A DNA stretch of 64,000 nucleotides from Streptomyces diastatochromogenes (GTDB lineage: Bacteria; Actinomycetota; Actinomycetes; Streptomycetales; Streptomycetaceae). The DNA lies in assembly GCA_026913215.1 (NCBI GenBank), contig JAPTYK010000002.1, forward strand, positions 434,001-498,000, read 5' to 3'. The position numbers were made by a program, and so were the translations under genes. The first letter of the stretch is position 1; the number at the start of each line of letters is the position of its first letter. Under the pieces are notes generated by a model that worked only from the letters and a program-made list of their open reading frames with translations, did not search any database and was not told where the DNA came from. Shown here piece after piece: positions 1 through 9,604 of the stretch.

Positions 1-56
1 CCCTGCGGCTGCGGAAAGCCGCCGCCGGTACCGAGACGACGGGTGTCACGTCATGA
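1..56 (+). CDS. C-terminal tail of an upstream gene (cut by window edge)
   Basis: Reading from base 3 gives a 17-residue tail ending in TGA at 54-56. This stop overlaps the ATG (53) of the next gene as ATGA, the usual sign of translational coupling. The tail is too short to assign a family. A regulator of the downstream exporter would fit the layout, but that is only inference. Confidence 0.4.
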   Translation, partial: LRLRKAAAGTETTGVTS

Positions 57-1377
57 CGGCATCGACGACCGCCCGGGCCTTCGCCTCGCTGCGCGTACGC
101 AACTTCCGCCTCTTCGTCCTCGGCCAGATCGTCTCGGTCATGGGCACCTGGATGATGGTCGTGGCCCAGGACTGGCTGGTGCTCGGCATGACCGGAGACT
201 CCGGCACCGCGCTGAGCACCGTCACCGCCCTGCAGTTCGCCCCGGTGCTGCTGCTCACCCTGTACGGCGGCAGGCTCGCGGACCGGTTCGACAAGCGCCG
301 GCTGCTGACCCTCGCCAACCTGGTCTCGGGCGTCCTCGCGCTCGTGCTCGGCACACTGGTCCTCACCGGCACGGTGCGGCTGTGGAGCGTGTACGGGTTC
401 GCGCTGGCGCTCGGACTGGTGAACGCGGTCGAGATCCCGGCCCGCATGTCCTTCGTGGGCGAACTGGTGGGGGCCGAACTACTGCCGAACGCCTCGTCGT
501 TGAGCGCCGCGTACTTCAGCGTGGCCCGCATTGTGGGACCGGCCGGCGCGGGACTCCTCATCGGCTTCCTCGGCACGGGCTGGGTGATGCTCGTCAACGG
601 CGTGAGCTATCTGGCGACCGTGGTCGCGCTGCGGCTGATGGACCCGACCCGGCTGCGAGGGGCGGCACCGGGACGGGACCGGGCGGGGGTCGTGGACGGG
701 CTGCGGTACGTGGCGCGCCGCCCCGACGTGCTGGTGCCGCTGGCGCTCGTCGCGGCGGTCGCCGTGTCCGGCATGAACTTCCAGCTGACCCTGCCGCTGT
801 TGGCGAAGACCGTGTTCCACTCCGACGCCGCCGCGTTCGGCCTGGTCACCGCGGCCTTCGCGGCGGGCTCGCTCGTCGCCGCCTTCACGGGCACGCTGCG
901 CCGCGGCCGCCCGCGCAGCGCTTGGTGATCGTCTCCGCGGCGGCGTTCGGCATCGCGGAGGCGGCCGTCGGATGGGCTCCCACCTACGGGACCGCGGTCG
1001 CCCTGCTGTTCGTCACCGGCCTCACGACGACGCACTTCGCCCAGGCCGCCAACCACCGCATCCAGCTGGGCAGCGATCCGGGCTACCGGGGCCGCGTGCT
1101 CGGCCTCTACACCCTCATCCTGCAAGGGTCGACCCCGCTCGGCGCGCTCCTCATGGGCCGCGTCGCCGAACACTCCGGGGCACGGGCCACCTTCGTCGTC
1201 GGCGGACTCTGCTCCCTCGCCGCGGCCCTGGTGGCCGCCGCGGCCGGCCGCCGCGGTGCCGAAGCGCCCTCACGCCTCGCCGAACCGGAAGCCCACCCCG
1301 CGCACCGTGACGATGAGACCGGGAGCACCGATCTTCGACCGCAGGGCGCTGACGTGGGTGTCGAGCGTGCGCCCTGA
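53..1377 (+). CDS. MFS exporter (EntS-like MFS_3 type), frameshifted
   Basis: The product is a major facilitator permease of roughly 420 residues with about 12 hydrophobic segments. The N-terminal half starts at ATG 53 and shows the cytoplasmic-loop motif GGRLADRFDKRR after the second segment, typical of proton-driven drug or siderophore exporters of the MFS_3 group. The first frame ends at 928. The homologous C-terminal half (VIVSAAAFGIAEAA onward) continues in another frame from about 925, so one indel lies near 900-925 in a run of CG-rich codons. The last 40 codons overlap the convergent regulator, so the true stop may be somewhat earlier. The substrate is not readable from sequence. Confidence 0.8.
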
Positions 1378-1973
1378 GCCGAGACCATGACCAGGGCCAG
1401 GGCCGTCGGGGTCGGGCCCCGGGCCCCAGATCTCGTGGATCAGCCGCTCCCGCCGGTGCACGATCCGGGGCTCCGACGCCAGCCTCAGCAGCAGCGCGAA
1501 CTCCTTGCGCGTCAACCGGACCGTACGGCCGTCGACGTACGCCTCCCCGGTCTCCGCGTCGAGCAGCAACCGCCCGCGCCGTACCGTCCGGGCGGCTTCC
1601 GAGGGCTCGCGGGAGCGGCCCCTGCGCAGGACGGCGTCGGCGCGGGCCGTCAGCTCCCGGGGTCGGCCCGGTGGGTGACGCAGTCGTCGGAGCCCGCCCG
1701 CAGGAACAGGATCCGGTCGAGCGTCCGGCCGGGCTCGGTGAGCGCGATCACCGGAAGGTCCCCGGCCGCCCGGAGCCGTCGGCACACGTCCACTCCGTCC
1801 ATGTCGGGCAGCAGCGCGTCCACGAGCAGCAGATCGAAGGCCTCGTGGACCGCGAGCGCCTCGGCGGCGCTTCCGCAGGTACGGGTGTGGTGGCCGTGCC
1901 GACGCAGGTGGGCGGCGAGCTCGGCGCGGTCCTCGGCGTCGGCCACGGCGACCAGCACCGCGCGGGGCGGCAC
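1270..1973 (-). CDS. OmpR-family response regulator 2, degenerate receiver, frameshifted
   Basis: A receiver domain starts at GTG 1973 (VLVAVADAED) and has the phosphoacceptor-type Asp in LLLVDALLPDMDG. The lysine normally found near its end is replaced: the stretch reads SDDCVTHR. The frame is lost near 1650. The winged-helix output domain then continues in another frame (VRLTRKEFALLLRLA, LDTHVSALRSK, VRGVGFRFGEA) to TGA at 1270. It lies directly behind a paralogous regulator in the transporter operon, and no histidine kinase is nearby. Loss of the lysine suggests phosphorylation-independent control, as in atypical regulators such as JadR1 (inference). A single-base error would explain the break. 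Confidence 0.75.
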
Positions 1974-1984
1974 GGGCCGGACGG

Positions 1985-2674
1985 GCGGGCCCGGGCGGCC
2001 AGCGCGAGCTGGAAACCGACGCCGCGTACCGTACGGATCCACTCGCCGTGCCCCAGTTTGCCCCGCAGCGAGCTGATGTGGGTGTCGAGCGAGCGTGACG
2101 CCCCCGCTCCAGGCGTCCCGGACGACGTCCTCACCCGCCAGACCTCCCGCATGATCTGCTGACGGCCGACCACCGAACCCGCGTGTCCGGCAAGGAGGTT
2201 CAGCAGGTCGAACTCCTTGCGGGTCAGGTGCACGGCTCGGCCGTGCACCCGTACGGAACGGGCTTCGCCGTCGATGTGCAGCGGGCCCAGGGAGATCGGT
2301 GCGGGCGGGCGCGGGCGGCGGGTTCCGGCGCGGCGTGCCAAGGCTTCGATACGGGCGAGGAGTTCCTGGAAGGCGTACGGCCGGTCGAGGCAGTCGTCCG
2401 CTCCGGCGCGCAGGCCGAGGACACGCTCGACGCCGGCGGTGGCGTCGGTGAGGGCGAGGAGGGGAACGGTGGTCGTGGCGCGGAGACGGCGGCACGCCTC
2501 CAGGCCGTCCATGTCGGGGAGCCGCAGGTCGAGCACGATCAGATCCGCCTGCCGGGAGGCGGTCAGGGCGGCGCGTCCGGTGGCGACGGCCGTGGTCGTG
2601 TGGCCGTTGCGCCGCAGGTCGGCCACGGGTGACCGCGTCGCGACGCGGGGGTCCTCCACCACCAGGATGCGCAC
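1985..2674 (-). CDS. OmpR-family response regulator 1, degenerate receiver
   Basis: Translation starts at GTG 2674 with RBS GAGGAG just upstream, 11 bp after the ATPase gene, so it is the next gene of the operon. The receiver has ILVVED and the Asp in IVLDLRLPDMDG, but the conserved Lys is Arg (DCLDRPYAF). The winged-helix output domain follows (VHLTRKEFDLLNLLAGHAG, LDTHISSLRGKLG, VRGVGFQLALA). No stop codon occurs in this frame before 1748, well inside the next regulator. The 3' end given is therefore an estimate from homology. Either a stop was lost through an indel near 1990, or regulators 1 and 2 form one fused protein. Target genes are unknown; the ABC operon or the neighbouring polyketide cluster are candidates. 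Confidence 0.75.
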
Positions 2675-2684
2675 GGCAGTCTCC

Positions 2685-4333
2685 TCATGACTCGGCTCGG
2701 GCTCGTCCGGGCACCGCGTCGAGCAGTGCCCGGGTGTAGGGGTGGGACGGGGCGGTGAAGAGCTGGTCGGCGGCCGCCGACTCCACCAGCCGTCCCGCGC
2801 GCAGGACGGCCACCCGGTGGGCGAGGCGCCGGACGACGGCCAGGTCGTGCGAGACGAAGAGGTACGCCACGCCCGTCTCCGCCTGGAGCGTGGCGAGCAG
2901 GTCGAGGATCTGCTCCTGGACGGTGACGTCCAGGGCCGAGACGGGTTCGTCGCACACCACCAGCTCCGGGGCGAGGGCGAGCGCGCGGGCGATGGCGACG
3001 CGCTGGCGCTGTCCGCCGGAGAGTTCCGCCGCCGGCGGCGCGCCATGTCGGCGGGCAGGGCGACCTGGTCGAGCAGTGCCCGGACCCGGGCGGAGCGGCC
3101 GGCCCGGTCGCCGACGCCGAACGCGCGCAGCGGCTCGGCGACGATCTCGGCGATGTCCTGGCGCGGATCCAGGGAGGCGTACGGATTCTGGTGGATCAGC
3201 TGGACGCGGCGGCGCAGCGCTCTCAGCCGGGCCCCGCGCGCCGCCGTGACGTCCTCGCCTTCGAAGAGGATCCGGCCGGCGGTCGGTGTCGCCAGGCGCA
3301 GGATCAGCCGGGCCGTCGTGGTCTTGCCCGAGCCGGATTCGCCGACGAGCGCGAGTGTCTCGCCGCGGTGCAGGGTGAGGGCGACGTCGTCGACCGCGCG
3401 CAGGGTGCGGGGCCCCGTGGCGGAGCGGGGCAGCGGGAAGTCCTTGGTGAGGTGCGTGACGTCCAGGAGGGGCGGTCCGGAGGCCGTGGGCGGGGAGGGG
3501 CGGCGCGGGCACCGTGTCGAACCGGGGCGTGGCGGCCAGGAGCCGGCGGGCCCGGTCGGTGGCGGGCGCGGCGAGGAGGCGGGCGGTGGGGCCTGTTCGA
3601 CGAGCCGCCGTCCGCCATGACCGCGATGCGGTCCGCCCGGTCCGCGGCGACGGCCAGGTCGTGCGTGACGAGCAGCACGGCGGTGCCGGTGTCCCGGGCG
3701 AGGTCCCGCAGGCGGTCGAGTACGGCGCGCTGCACCGTCACGTCCAGGGCGCTGGTCGGCTCGTCGGCGACGACGAGCCGGGGCCCGCCGCCAGCGCCAC
3801 GGCGATCAGGACGCGCTGGCGCATGCCGCCGGACAGTTCGTGCGGGCGGCGCAGGGCCTGGACGCGGGGTCCGGCAGACCGGCCAGCGCGAGCAGTTCAT
3901 GCGCCCGTTCACGGGCCTCGCGGCGCGAGGCCAGGCGGTGGATGCGCAGCACCTCGGCGACCTGGGTGCCCACCCGCTGCACGGGGTTGAGCGAGACGGC
4001 CGGGTCCTGGGGCACCAGCCCGATGGCGGCGCCGCGCAGACCGCGCAGCCGTTTTTCGGGCAGGCCGGTCAGCTCCTGGCCCGCGAAGTCGATCCGGCCC
4101 TCGTCGATCCGGCCGCCCGAGGGCAGCAGCCCGGCGATCGCGTGCGCGGTCGTCGTCTTGCCCGAGCCGGACTCGCCGACGAGGGCGACGATCTCGCCCG
4201 CCGCGACGTCCAGGTCCACTCCCCGTACGGCGGTCGCCCGGCCGTTCCCGGTCCGGTACGAGACGCTCAGGCCGCGCACCGTCAGCAGCGGGGCGCCGCT
4301 GGGGTCGCGGCCCCGGTCGGATGCGGTGGTCAT
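2685..4333 (-). CDS. Fused double ATPase of a Dpp/Opp-type ABC importer, frameshifted
   Basis: Two ABC ATPase domains lie head to tail with no intervening stop or start, giving about 549 residues, the length of fused DppD-DppF proteins. Domain 1 starts at ATG 4333 with Walker A GESGSGKTTT, signature LSGGMRQRV and Walker B LVVADEPTSALD. Domain 2 has a second GESGSGKTTT, signature LSGGQRQRV, Walker B LVVCDEPVSALD and the C-terminal HPYTRALLDAVPG typical of oligopeptide transporters. Frame changes lie near 3850, 3600 and 3050. ATG 4333 overlaps the stop of the upstream permease gene. It powers uptake through the adjacent permeases. Confidence 0.85.
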
Positions 4334-5272
4334 CGGTCCGTGTCCCCTTCGCCGTTGAACACACGGGCGACCCGGTGGGTGGCCAGGACGAGGGCGGCGA
4401 TCACGAGGCCGGTGAGGGTCGACAGCCACCAGGCGTCGGCCAGGTAGTCGCGGCCCGCGGCGACGAGGCTGCCCCAGTCGGGCGCCGGTGGCGGCGCGCC
4501 GTAGCCGAGGAAACTCAGGGAGGCCACCGACAGGACGGCCGTGCCGAGGTCGAGGACGGCGAGCGCCAGGACGGGCCCCGCCGCGTTCGGCAGCACGTGC
4601 CGCAGCAGCACGCGGTGCCACCGGGCGCCGCCGAGCCGGGCCGCCTCCACATAGGGGCGTGCCGTACGCGGAGCACCTCGGCCCGGGTGACGCGGGCGAA
4701 TCCGGCGATCCCGGCGACGCCGACGGCGAGCGCCACGGGCACCGTGCCACGGCCCAGCGCGGTCACCACGGCGAGGGAGAGGAACAGTCCCGGCACGGCG
4801 AGCAGGACGTCGACGAGACGCATCAGCGCGCTCTCCACGACGCCTCCGGCGAACCCCGCGACCAGGCCGAGGGCCCCGCCCGCGCCGCAGGCGACGGCCA
4901 GGGCGAGCAGGGTGGCGCGCAGCGAGGCACCGGCACCGTGCACCACGCGCGCGTACAGGTCGCGCCCCAGTTCGTCCGTGCCGAACCAGTGCTCCGCGCT
5001 CGGCGGCCGCAGGATCTCGGAGGCCGTGCCGCGCAGCGGGTCGCGGCCGGTGAACAGTCCCGGCCAGAACGCGGCCAGGACCAGGGCGGCCAGGGTGAGC
5101 AGGGCCAGGACGAGTCCCGGCCTGCGCAGCAGGAACCCCAGGAGGAGGAACCCCGGCAGCGGGGACCCCGGCGGACGGCGCCCGCCCGACGGCGGGCGCG
5201 GGCGGCCGGGATCAGGGCCGCCCGCCGGCCGGGCTCGGGCAGCACGGCCGCCGTCTCGATGTCCGGGCTCAC
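4330..5272 (-). CDS. ABC permease, DppC type, frameshifted
   Basis: This is the second membrane subunit of the Dpp-type importer. It opens with MSPDIETAAVLPEPG at 5272, continues after a frame change near 5180 into the first transmembrane segment and the conserved FGTDELGRDLYARVVHGA region, and ends with SFLGYGAPPPAPDWG, the family's C-terminal EAA-loop neighbourhood. A second frame change lies near 4660. Both ends overlap the neighbouring genes by about 4 bp, as expected for a translationally coupled operon. Length (about 313 residues) and motifs fit DppC. Confidence 0.85.
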
Positions 5273-6221
5273 ACGGGCCTCCTTCGCGAGGAGAGGACGA
5301 TGCGCCGGTCGAGCAGCGGATAGGCCAGGTCGACCAGCAGGTTGACGAGGACGAAGACCAGGGCGCCGAGGACCACGACGCCCTGGACGACGGGGATGTC
5401 CCGGACCGTGACGGCGTCGCCGGTGACGCGGCCGAGGCCGTGGCGCGAGAAGACGTTCTCGACGACGACCGCGTTGGCCGTCAGCTGGCCGGCGAGCACG
5501 CCCACGACCGTGAGCGCGGGCAGCGAGGCGTTGCGCAGCGCGTGCCCGAGCTGCACGCGCGCGCGGCCCGCGCCCTTGGCCCGCGCGGTGCGGACGTACG
5601 GCTCGGCGAGCTCGGCGAGCAGGCTCCGGGAGAGGACCTGGGCCACCAGGACCGCCCCGGGCATCGCCAGCGTCACCGCGGGCAGCACGAGCCCGGCCGG
5701 TCCCTCGTCGCCGAAGGCGGGAAGAGCCGCACCCGGAAGGAGAACAGCTGGACGAGCATCAGTCCGACCCAGAACGAGGGCAGGCAGATGCCGAGCGCGG
5801 GCGCCGACAGGAGCAGGGCGCGCAGCCGGCGGCGCCGTACGGACGTCGCGGCCAGGGCGAGCCCGGCCCCGCCCACGACCGCCAACGGCAGCGCCACGCA
5901 AGTGAGTTGGAGGGTCGGTGGCAACGCGTCGGCGAGGATCCGCGCCACCGGCCGTCCGGTGGCGACGGAGGCGCCGAGGTCGCCGTGCAGGGCGTGCCCG
6001 AGCGAGCTCGCGTACCGCGCGAACACCGGGCGGTCGAAGCCGTACTCCGTACGCAGCTCGGCCAGGCGCCGCGGGTCGACCGGGCCCGCGTCCGTGCCGG
6101 CGCCCGCCATCGCCGCGACCGGATCGCCGGGCAGCAGGTCGAGGAGGAGGAAGGCCAGTGTGTACGCCCCCCACAGCACCCCCACCGCCTGCGCCAGCCG
6201 CCAGGCCACATACCGCCCCAT
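5269..6221 (-). CDS. ABC permease, DppB type, frameshifted
   Basis: ATG 6221 follows a good RBS (GGAGCGGGG) and begins MGRYVAWRLAQAVGVLWG, the standard DppB N-terminal transmembrane segment. LLPGDPV and FDRPVFARY follow, then the permease core (YVRTARAKGAG, VENVFSRHGLG) to the stop at 5269. One base is missing near 5720, where CCGGCC appears as CCGCC; restoring it joins LFPAFGDEG. About 318 residues, the usual length. With the adjacent DppC-type gene it forms the membrane channel for the binding protein encoded just upstream. Confidence 0.87.
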
Positions 6222-6279
6222 CCCCGCTCCACCCCTTCGGCGTTCGACGTTCCGTTCGGTCCGCGCGCGGCGGCGCCGG

Positions 6280-7903
6280 TCAGCTCTTCCAGACGTCGTG
6301 CAGCTGGACACCGCCGGACGCGCCGACGGTCAGCCCGTGCACCCGGCGGGAGACGCCGATCCGCGTCTCCTGGTCGACGAGGGGCAGCACACGGGCCTGG
6401 CCGACGACCAGCTCCTGCGCGCGGCCCGCGAGCCGGTCGCGTTCCCGGGGGTCGACGGTGGCCGCGAGCCGGTCGAGTACGGTGTCCAGCTCGCCGCCCG
6501 GCAGCCGGTAGGAGTTGACCAGACGCGAGGAGTAGAGCGTGCGCAGCGCGTCGGGCGCGGCCCGGGTCAGGTCGCCGCCCCACAGCGCGTCGTAGTCGCC
6601 GTCACGGAGGGTCTGCGGGAACTGGGGCACCTCAAGCTGGCGGATCCGCAGACCGATGCCGACGTCCCGCAACTGCTGCTGCACGAGTTCGAGAGCGGTG
6701 CGCTGCGGTCCGGCGCCGCTGAACGACACCACCGTCAGGCTGAGTACGGCCCCGTCCTTGCGCCGGATTCCGTCGCCTCCCGGCAGCCAGCCGGCCTCGG
6801 AGAGCAGGGACCTGGCCTTCTCCGGGTCGAACGCGAGGTCGGCGGAGAGGTCTTCGTGCCCCGGGGTCGTACGGGAGAGCACACTGGCCGCGGGCCTGGT
6901 CCCGGTCGGGAAGACGGCGGCGGCGATCTGCCGCCGGTCGATCGCGAACCCGGCCGCCCGGCGCACCCGCACGTCGCGGGTGAGCGGACGGTCGTTGTTG
7001 AAGCCGAGGTTGAGCACCACACCGGGAGTGGCCCGCCGCACCACACCGGCGCCCGCGCTCCGCAGCGTCGCCTCGTCCTGGCGGCGCACTCCGCCGATCG
7101 CGTCGACCTGCCCGGAACCGAGCCCGCCGGCCCGCACCCCCGGCTCGGCGACGACGTCGAAGGTGACGGCGTCCAGGTACGCCGCGCCCTTCTTCGCCCA
7201 GCGGGAGGAGCCCCACGCGTACCCGGCCCGCTTCTTCAGCGCCAGCGACTGGTGGGGCCGGTACCGCGAGACGGTGAACGGCCCGGAGCCGTGCACACCG
7301 TCGGCGCACCGCCGCTGCGCGGTGCGGCGGGTGTCGGCGGGGGAGACGAGCCCGAGCGCCGCGACCGAAGTGGCCTGAAGGAACTGGGCGTTGGGCCGGT
7401 CGAAGACGACCTTGGCGGTGTACGCGTCGACGACATCGGTGCGGCGGTACCCGGTGAGGTAGCTCTGCGCGAGGAGGGCGAGGCCGCCGAGCTCCGGTAT
7501 CGCGTCGAAGTTCTTCTTCACCGCGGCGGCGTCCACCGGGCTCCCGTCGCTGAAGGTGGCGTCCTCGCGCAGATGGAAGGTGAAGGTGCGGGCGTCGTCC
7601 GAGACCTCCCAACTCCGGGCCAGCCAGGGCACGATGCGGCCCGACGACGGGTCCTGGTCGGTGAGCGAGTCGACCGTCTGCCGCAGCGCGTACAGCGTGT
7701 CGCTGCTCCCGACCTGCTGCGGGTCGAGGCATCCGGCGTCGGTGCCCACGGCGAAGGCGAGCGCGCCGCCGGGGCGCGGGCGGGCGTCCCTCGGTCCGCG
7801 CCGCCGGCCCGGAAGCGCCGCAGGCACCGGCGGACAGGACGAGCGCGAGCGTCAGGGCCGGGACCGCGACGGTCCGCGCGGACCGCCGGGGAAGGGTCTT
7901 CAC
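6280..7903 (-). CDS. ABC substrate-binding lipoprotein (SBP_bac_5), frameshifted
   Basis: The protein of about 540 residues starts at ATG 7903 with a lipoprotein signal (VPALTLALVLSAGAC; Cys would be lipidated). It has the family-5 extracellular binding fold: SWEVSDDARTFTFHLRED, GSGPFTVSRY and the C-terminal DPRERDRLAGRAQELV. The frame changes near 7775, close to a CG-rich tract. It is the first structural gene after the leader peptide. Family members bind peptides, nickel or glutathione-like compounds. The upstream cysteine-type leader argues for a sulfur-containing ligand, but the ligand pocket cannot be read from sequence. Confidence 0.85.
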
Positions 7904-7917
7904 CTGCGGGACGACGC

Positions 7918-8072
7918 TCTCGGGGCGTGCTCGGGGCGTGCTCGGCGTCGTTCTTGGCGGCGTGCTCGATGGCGTGCTTGAGGGATCTCTCGGGCTTCAC
8001 GGGCGGTGTCTCCACGCGGCAGGGCGACAGGGCGGGGGAGTGGGGGGGAGTGGGGGGAGTGGGGGGAGGAGG
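7918..8072. repeat. Repeat-rich spacer with a G-tract array
   Basis: Between the leader peptide and the binding-protein gene lie several near-copies of CGTGCTCGG (7924-7980). At 8031-8072 there is a run of GGGGGAGT/GGGGGGAGT units on the plus strand. The operon is transcribed from the other strand, so its mRNA carries a C-rich, G-poor stretch here. Such a stretch can act as a Rho-loading site; the plus strand could also form G-quadruplexes. Function is inferred only. Confidence 0.7.
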
Positions 8073-8142
8073 AATCGACGCCCGGCACGGCACAGGGGTG
8101 CGGCGGGGCGGAGCGGGGCGTGGCGCGATCAGGTGGGTGGGG

Positions 8143-8262
8143 TCAGCGGACGACGGGACACGCCGCGCTGCTGACGCGCGCCAGATCGATGTGGCGCCGC
8201 GAGAACAGGCCGCGGGCCGTGCCGTGCGCGACCACGGGGGCGGGAAAAAGCGACTTCCGCAT
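8143..8262 (-). CDS. Cysteine-type regulatory leader peptide, 39 aa
   Basis: ATG 8262 follows a strong RBS (GGAGGAG, 8 nt spacing) and the ORF ends at TGA 8143-8145. The peptide contains SRRHIDLARVSSAACPV near its end. This matches the actinobacterial putative leader peptide class, in which a basic pair, H-[IV]-D-L and a late Cys are conserved and which precedes sulfur-assimilation and transport genes. Promoter-like hexamers lie 49-78 bp upstream. It sits about 240 bp ahead of the binding-protein gene on the same strand. The likely role is to sense cysteine supply through ribosome stalling and so control readthrough into the transporter operon. Family match is strong; mechanism is inference. 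Confidence 0.85.
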   Translation of the reverse strand: MRKSLFPAPVVAHGTARGLFSRRHIDLARVSSAACPVVR

Positions 8263-8310
8263 GGTGGGTTCTCCTCCTGCCTGCGGATGCCGGACCGCCG
8301 AATGCCGGGA

Positions 8311-8340
8311 ACCATACAGAGTTCCCGTGAAGCCGGTCAA
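8311..8340 (-). promoter_or_regulatory. Predicted promoter of leader peptide / ABC operon
   Basis: On the minus strand TTGACC (8340-8335) and TATGGT (8316-8311) are separated by 18 bp. Both are close to the vegetative sigma factor consensus and are unusually AT-rich for this region. A start a few bases downstream would give a 5' UTR of about 40 nt containing the leader's RBS. Confidence 0.65.
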
Positions 8341-8434
8341 TAGCGTCCGGTCCGCGCCGGGAAGGAGATTCCGAACTCCCCGGCGGTGGCATCATGAACG
8401 GGAACTCACCGAGCGCGCCGAAAGGAAAGCAGTG

Positions 8435-8917
8435 ATGTCATCGGACGACGATCTCCTGGCCACCATCGCAGCGGAGCGGGAGATTTACCGGACCTTCTAC
8501 AAGTTCTTCCGTCTGGTGGACACCAACCGGTACGAACGACTGGTCGAGTGCTTCACGAAGGACGCCCTGATCGAGTACGACGTGATGCCGGGACCCACCC
8601 AGCGGTTCCACGGCCGTGACGAGTTCACGGCATTCATGTCGCGCAGCCTGCCGTGGAAGCGCGAGCCCACCGTCGCGCACGTGCTGGGGCAGACCCTCAT
8701 CGAGTGGACCGACGGAAAACCGCACGTCCAGGCCTACGCCACGGTGTGGCACTGGAGCGCGACCCGCACGCCCGAGGGTCACCACCGGCCGGCCGACTGG
8801 ACCGTGGTGGGCCTGGTGGAGGACGACTTCGAGCAGGAGGACGGACGCTGGCTGATCAGCCGCCGGTATGTCGCCCCGGTCGCCGGACTCGTCGCGGCGG
8901 GGAGGGGCCCCCTGTAG
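8435..8917 (+). CDS. SnoaL-like (NTF2-fold) protein 1
   Basis: 160 residues beginning MSSDDDLLATIAAE, preceded by AAAGGAAAG. The N-terminal helix and the pattern YxxFRLVDTNRYERLVECFTKDALIEYDV, then FHGRDEFTAFM and a C-terminal GRWLISRRYV, are those of SnoaL_4/NTF2-like proteins (cyclases, dehydratases or isomerases acting on small ring compounds). It is divergent from the ABC operon and is the first gene of the polyketide cluster. A second member of the family lies at 11287, which suggests two distinct ring-modifying steps. Which step it performs cannot be told from sequence. No frame problem. Confidence 0.8.
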   Translation: MSSDDDLLATIAAEREIYRTFYKFFRLVDTNRYERLVECFTKDALIEYDVMPGPTQRFHGRDEFTAFMSRSLPWKREPTVAHVLGQTLIEWTDGKPHVQAYATVWHWSATRTPEGHHRPADWTVVGLVEDDFEQEDGRWLISRRYVAPVAGLVAAGRGPL

Positions 8918-8924
8918 CGGAACG

Positions 8925-8954
8925 CCGGTGCCGCGCCGAAGGGCGGGGCACCGG
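8925..8954 (+). terminator. Possible terminator hairpin after SnoaL-like gene 1
   Basis: CCGGTGCC.CGCC and GGCG.GGCACCGG form a stem of about 12 bp with a short GAAG-type loop, starting 8 bp after the stop codon. There is no T run, which is common for streptomycete terminators. Confidence 0.5.
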
Positions 8955-9032
8955 TCCGCCGCCGTCCGTCACCCATGTCCCCGAATTCGGCCGCCGCGTC
9001 CTGGGGCGACGTGGCGGTTTCTTCGAAAAGCT

Positions 9033-9146
9033 GTCACCTGTCTCTCCGAATGCCTTCACCGATTTTGATCGACTGCTGTCACCGGTCTCTGTGAATTACC
9101 GTCACCGGTCTCCGTGAACAGCTGTCACCGATGTCTCCGAATGTCG
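9033..9146. repeat. Five direct repeats of 22-23 bp ahead of the cluster regulator
   Basis: Units begin at 9033, 9055, 9078, 9101 and 9124 (steps of 22, 23, 23 and 23 bp), with consensus GTCACCGGTCTCNGTGAA. The second unit is the most diverged. The spacing is about two helical turns, so all copies face the same side of the DNA. The array lies in the 690-bp gene-free region between a SnoaL-like gene and the LuxR-type regulator, so it is a plausible operator. The rest of 8955-9604 shows no gene that I can support. Confidence 0.75.
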
Positions 9147-9604
9147 GCAGCGGTCGTCCGGGGTGTGGCGACGTTCACGTTTCGTTCGGGGTTATGTCGG
9201 CGCCGCCTGTTTTTCGGACAGGGGCGGAGCGTGCCACACCGCGATGACCACGTGCTTTTCCGCGAGTGCCCTGGCCGACGGCAGCCGGAAAGTGGCTAAA
9301 AAGGGTCGCCCGGGACCGGCTGAAATCTTTACACGGCAGCAATGTCCAGAGGGTACGGTCGAAGTTCAGGTACCGGCCCCGCTCCCCGCGCGGGCCGATT
9401 CGTTCCGGTGAGAACTCCACCGCCGAGTGCCTCGACGGGGCGCGGTCGGGCGTGCGGACGACGAGGTCCGCCCCTGTGCCGGCCGTGCCCCGGTCGCCTC
9501 GGCCGCCGCACCATGCGCCATGCCGTCGCCCGGCGGCGCACGTCGGCCGCCGCCGTCGGCTCTCCGCGTCGCCACGGGATCACCATCCACCTCAGGGGAA
9601 ACGA

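Noticed and set aside
4321..8343. A 1340-codon open frame on the plus strand across the ABC operon
   Set aside because: It is antisense to five well-supported genes, is Arg/Ala/Gly/Pro-biased, and has no domain. It is a GC-driven shadow frame.
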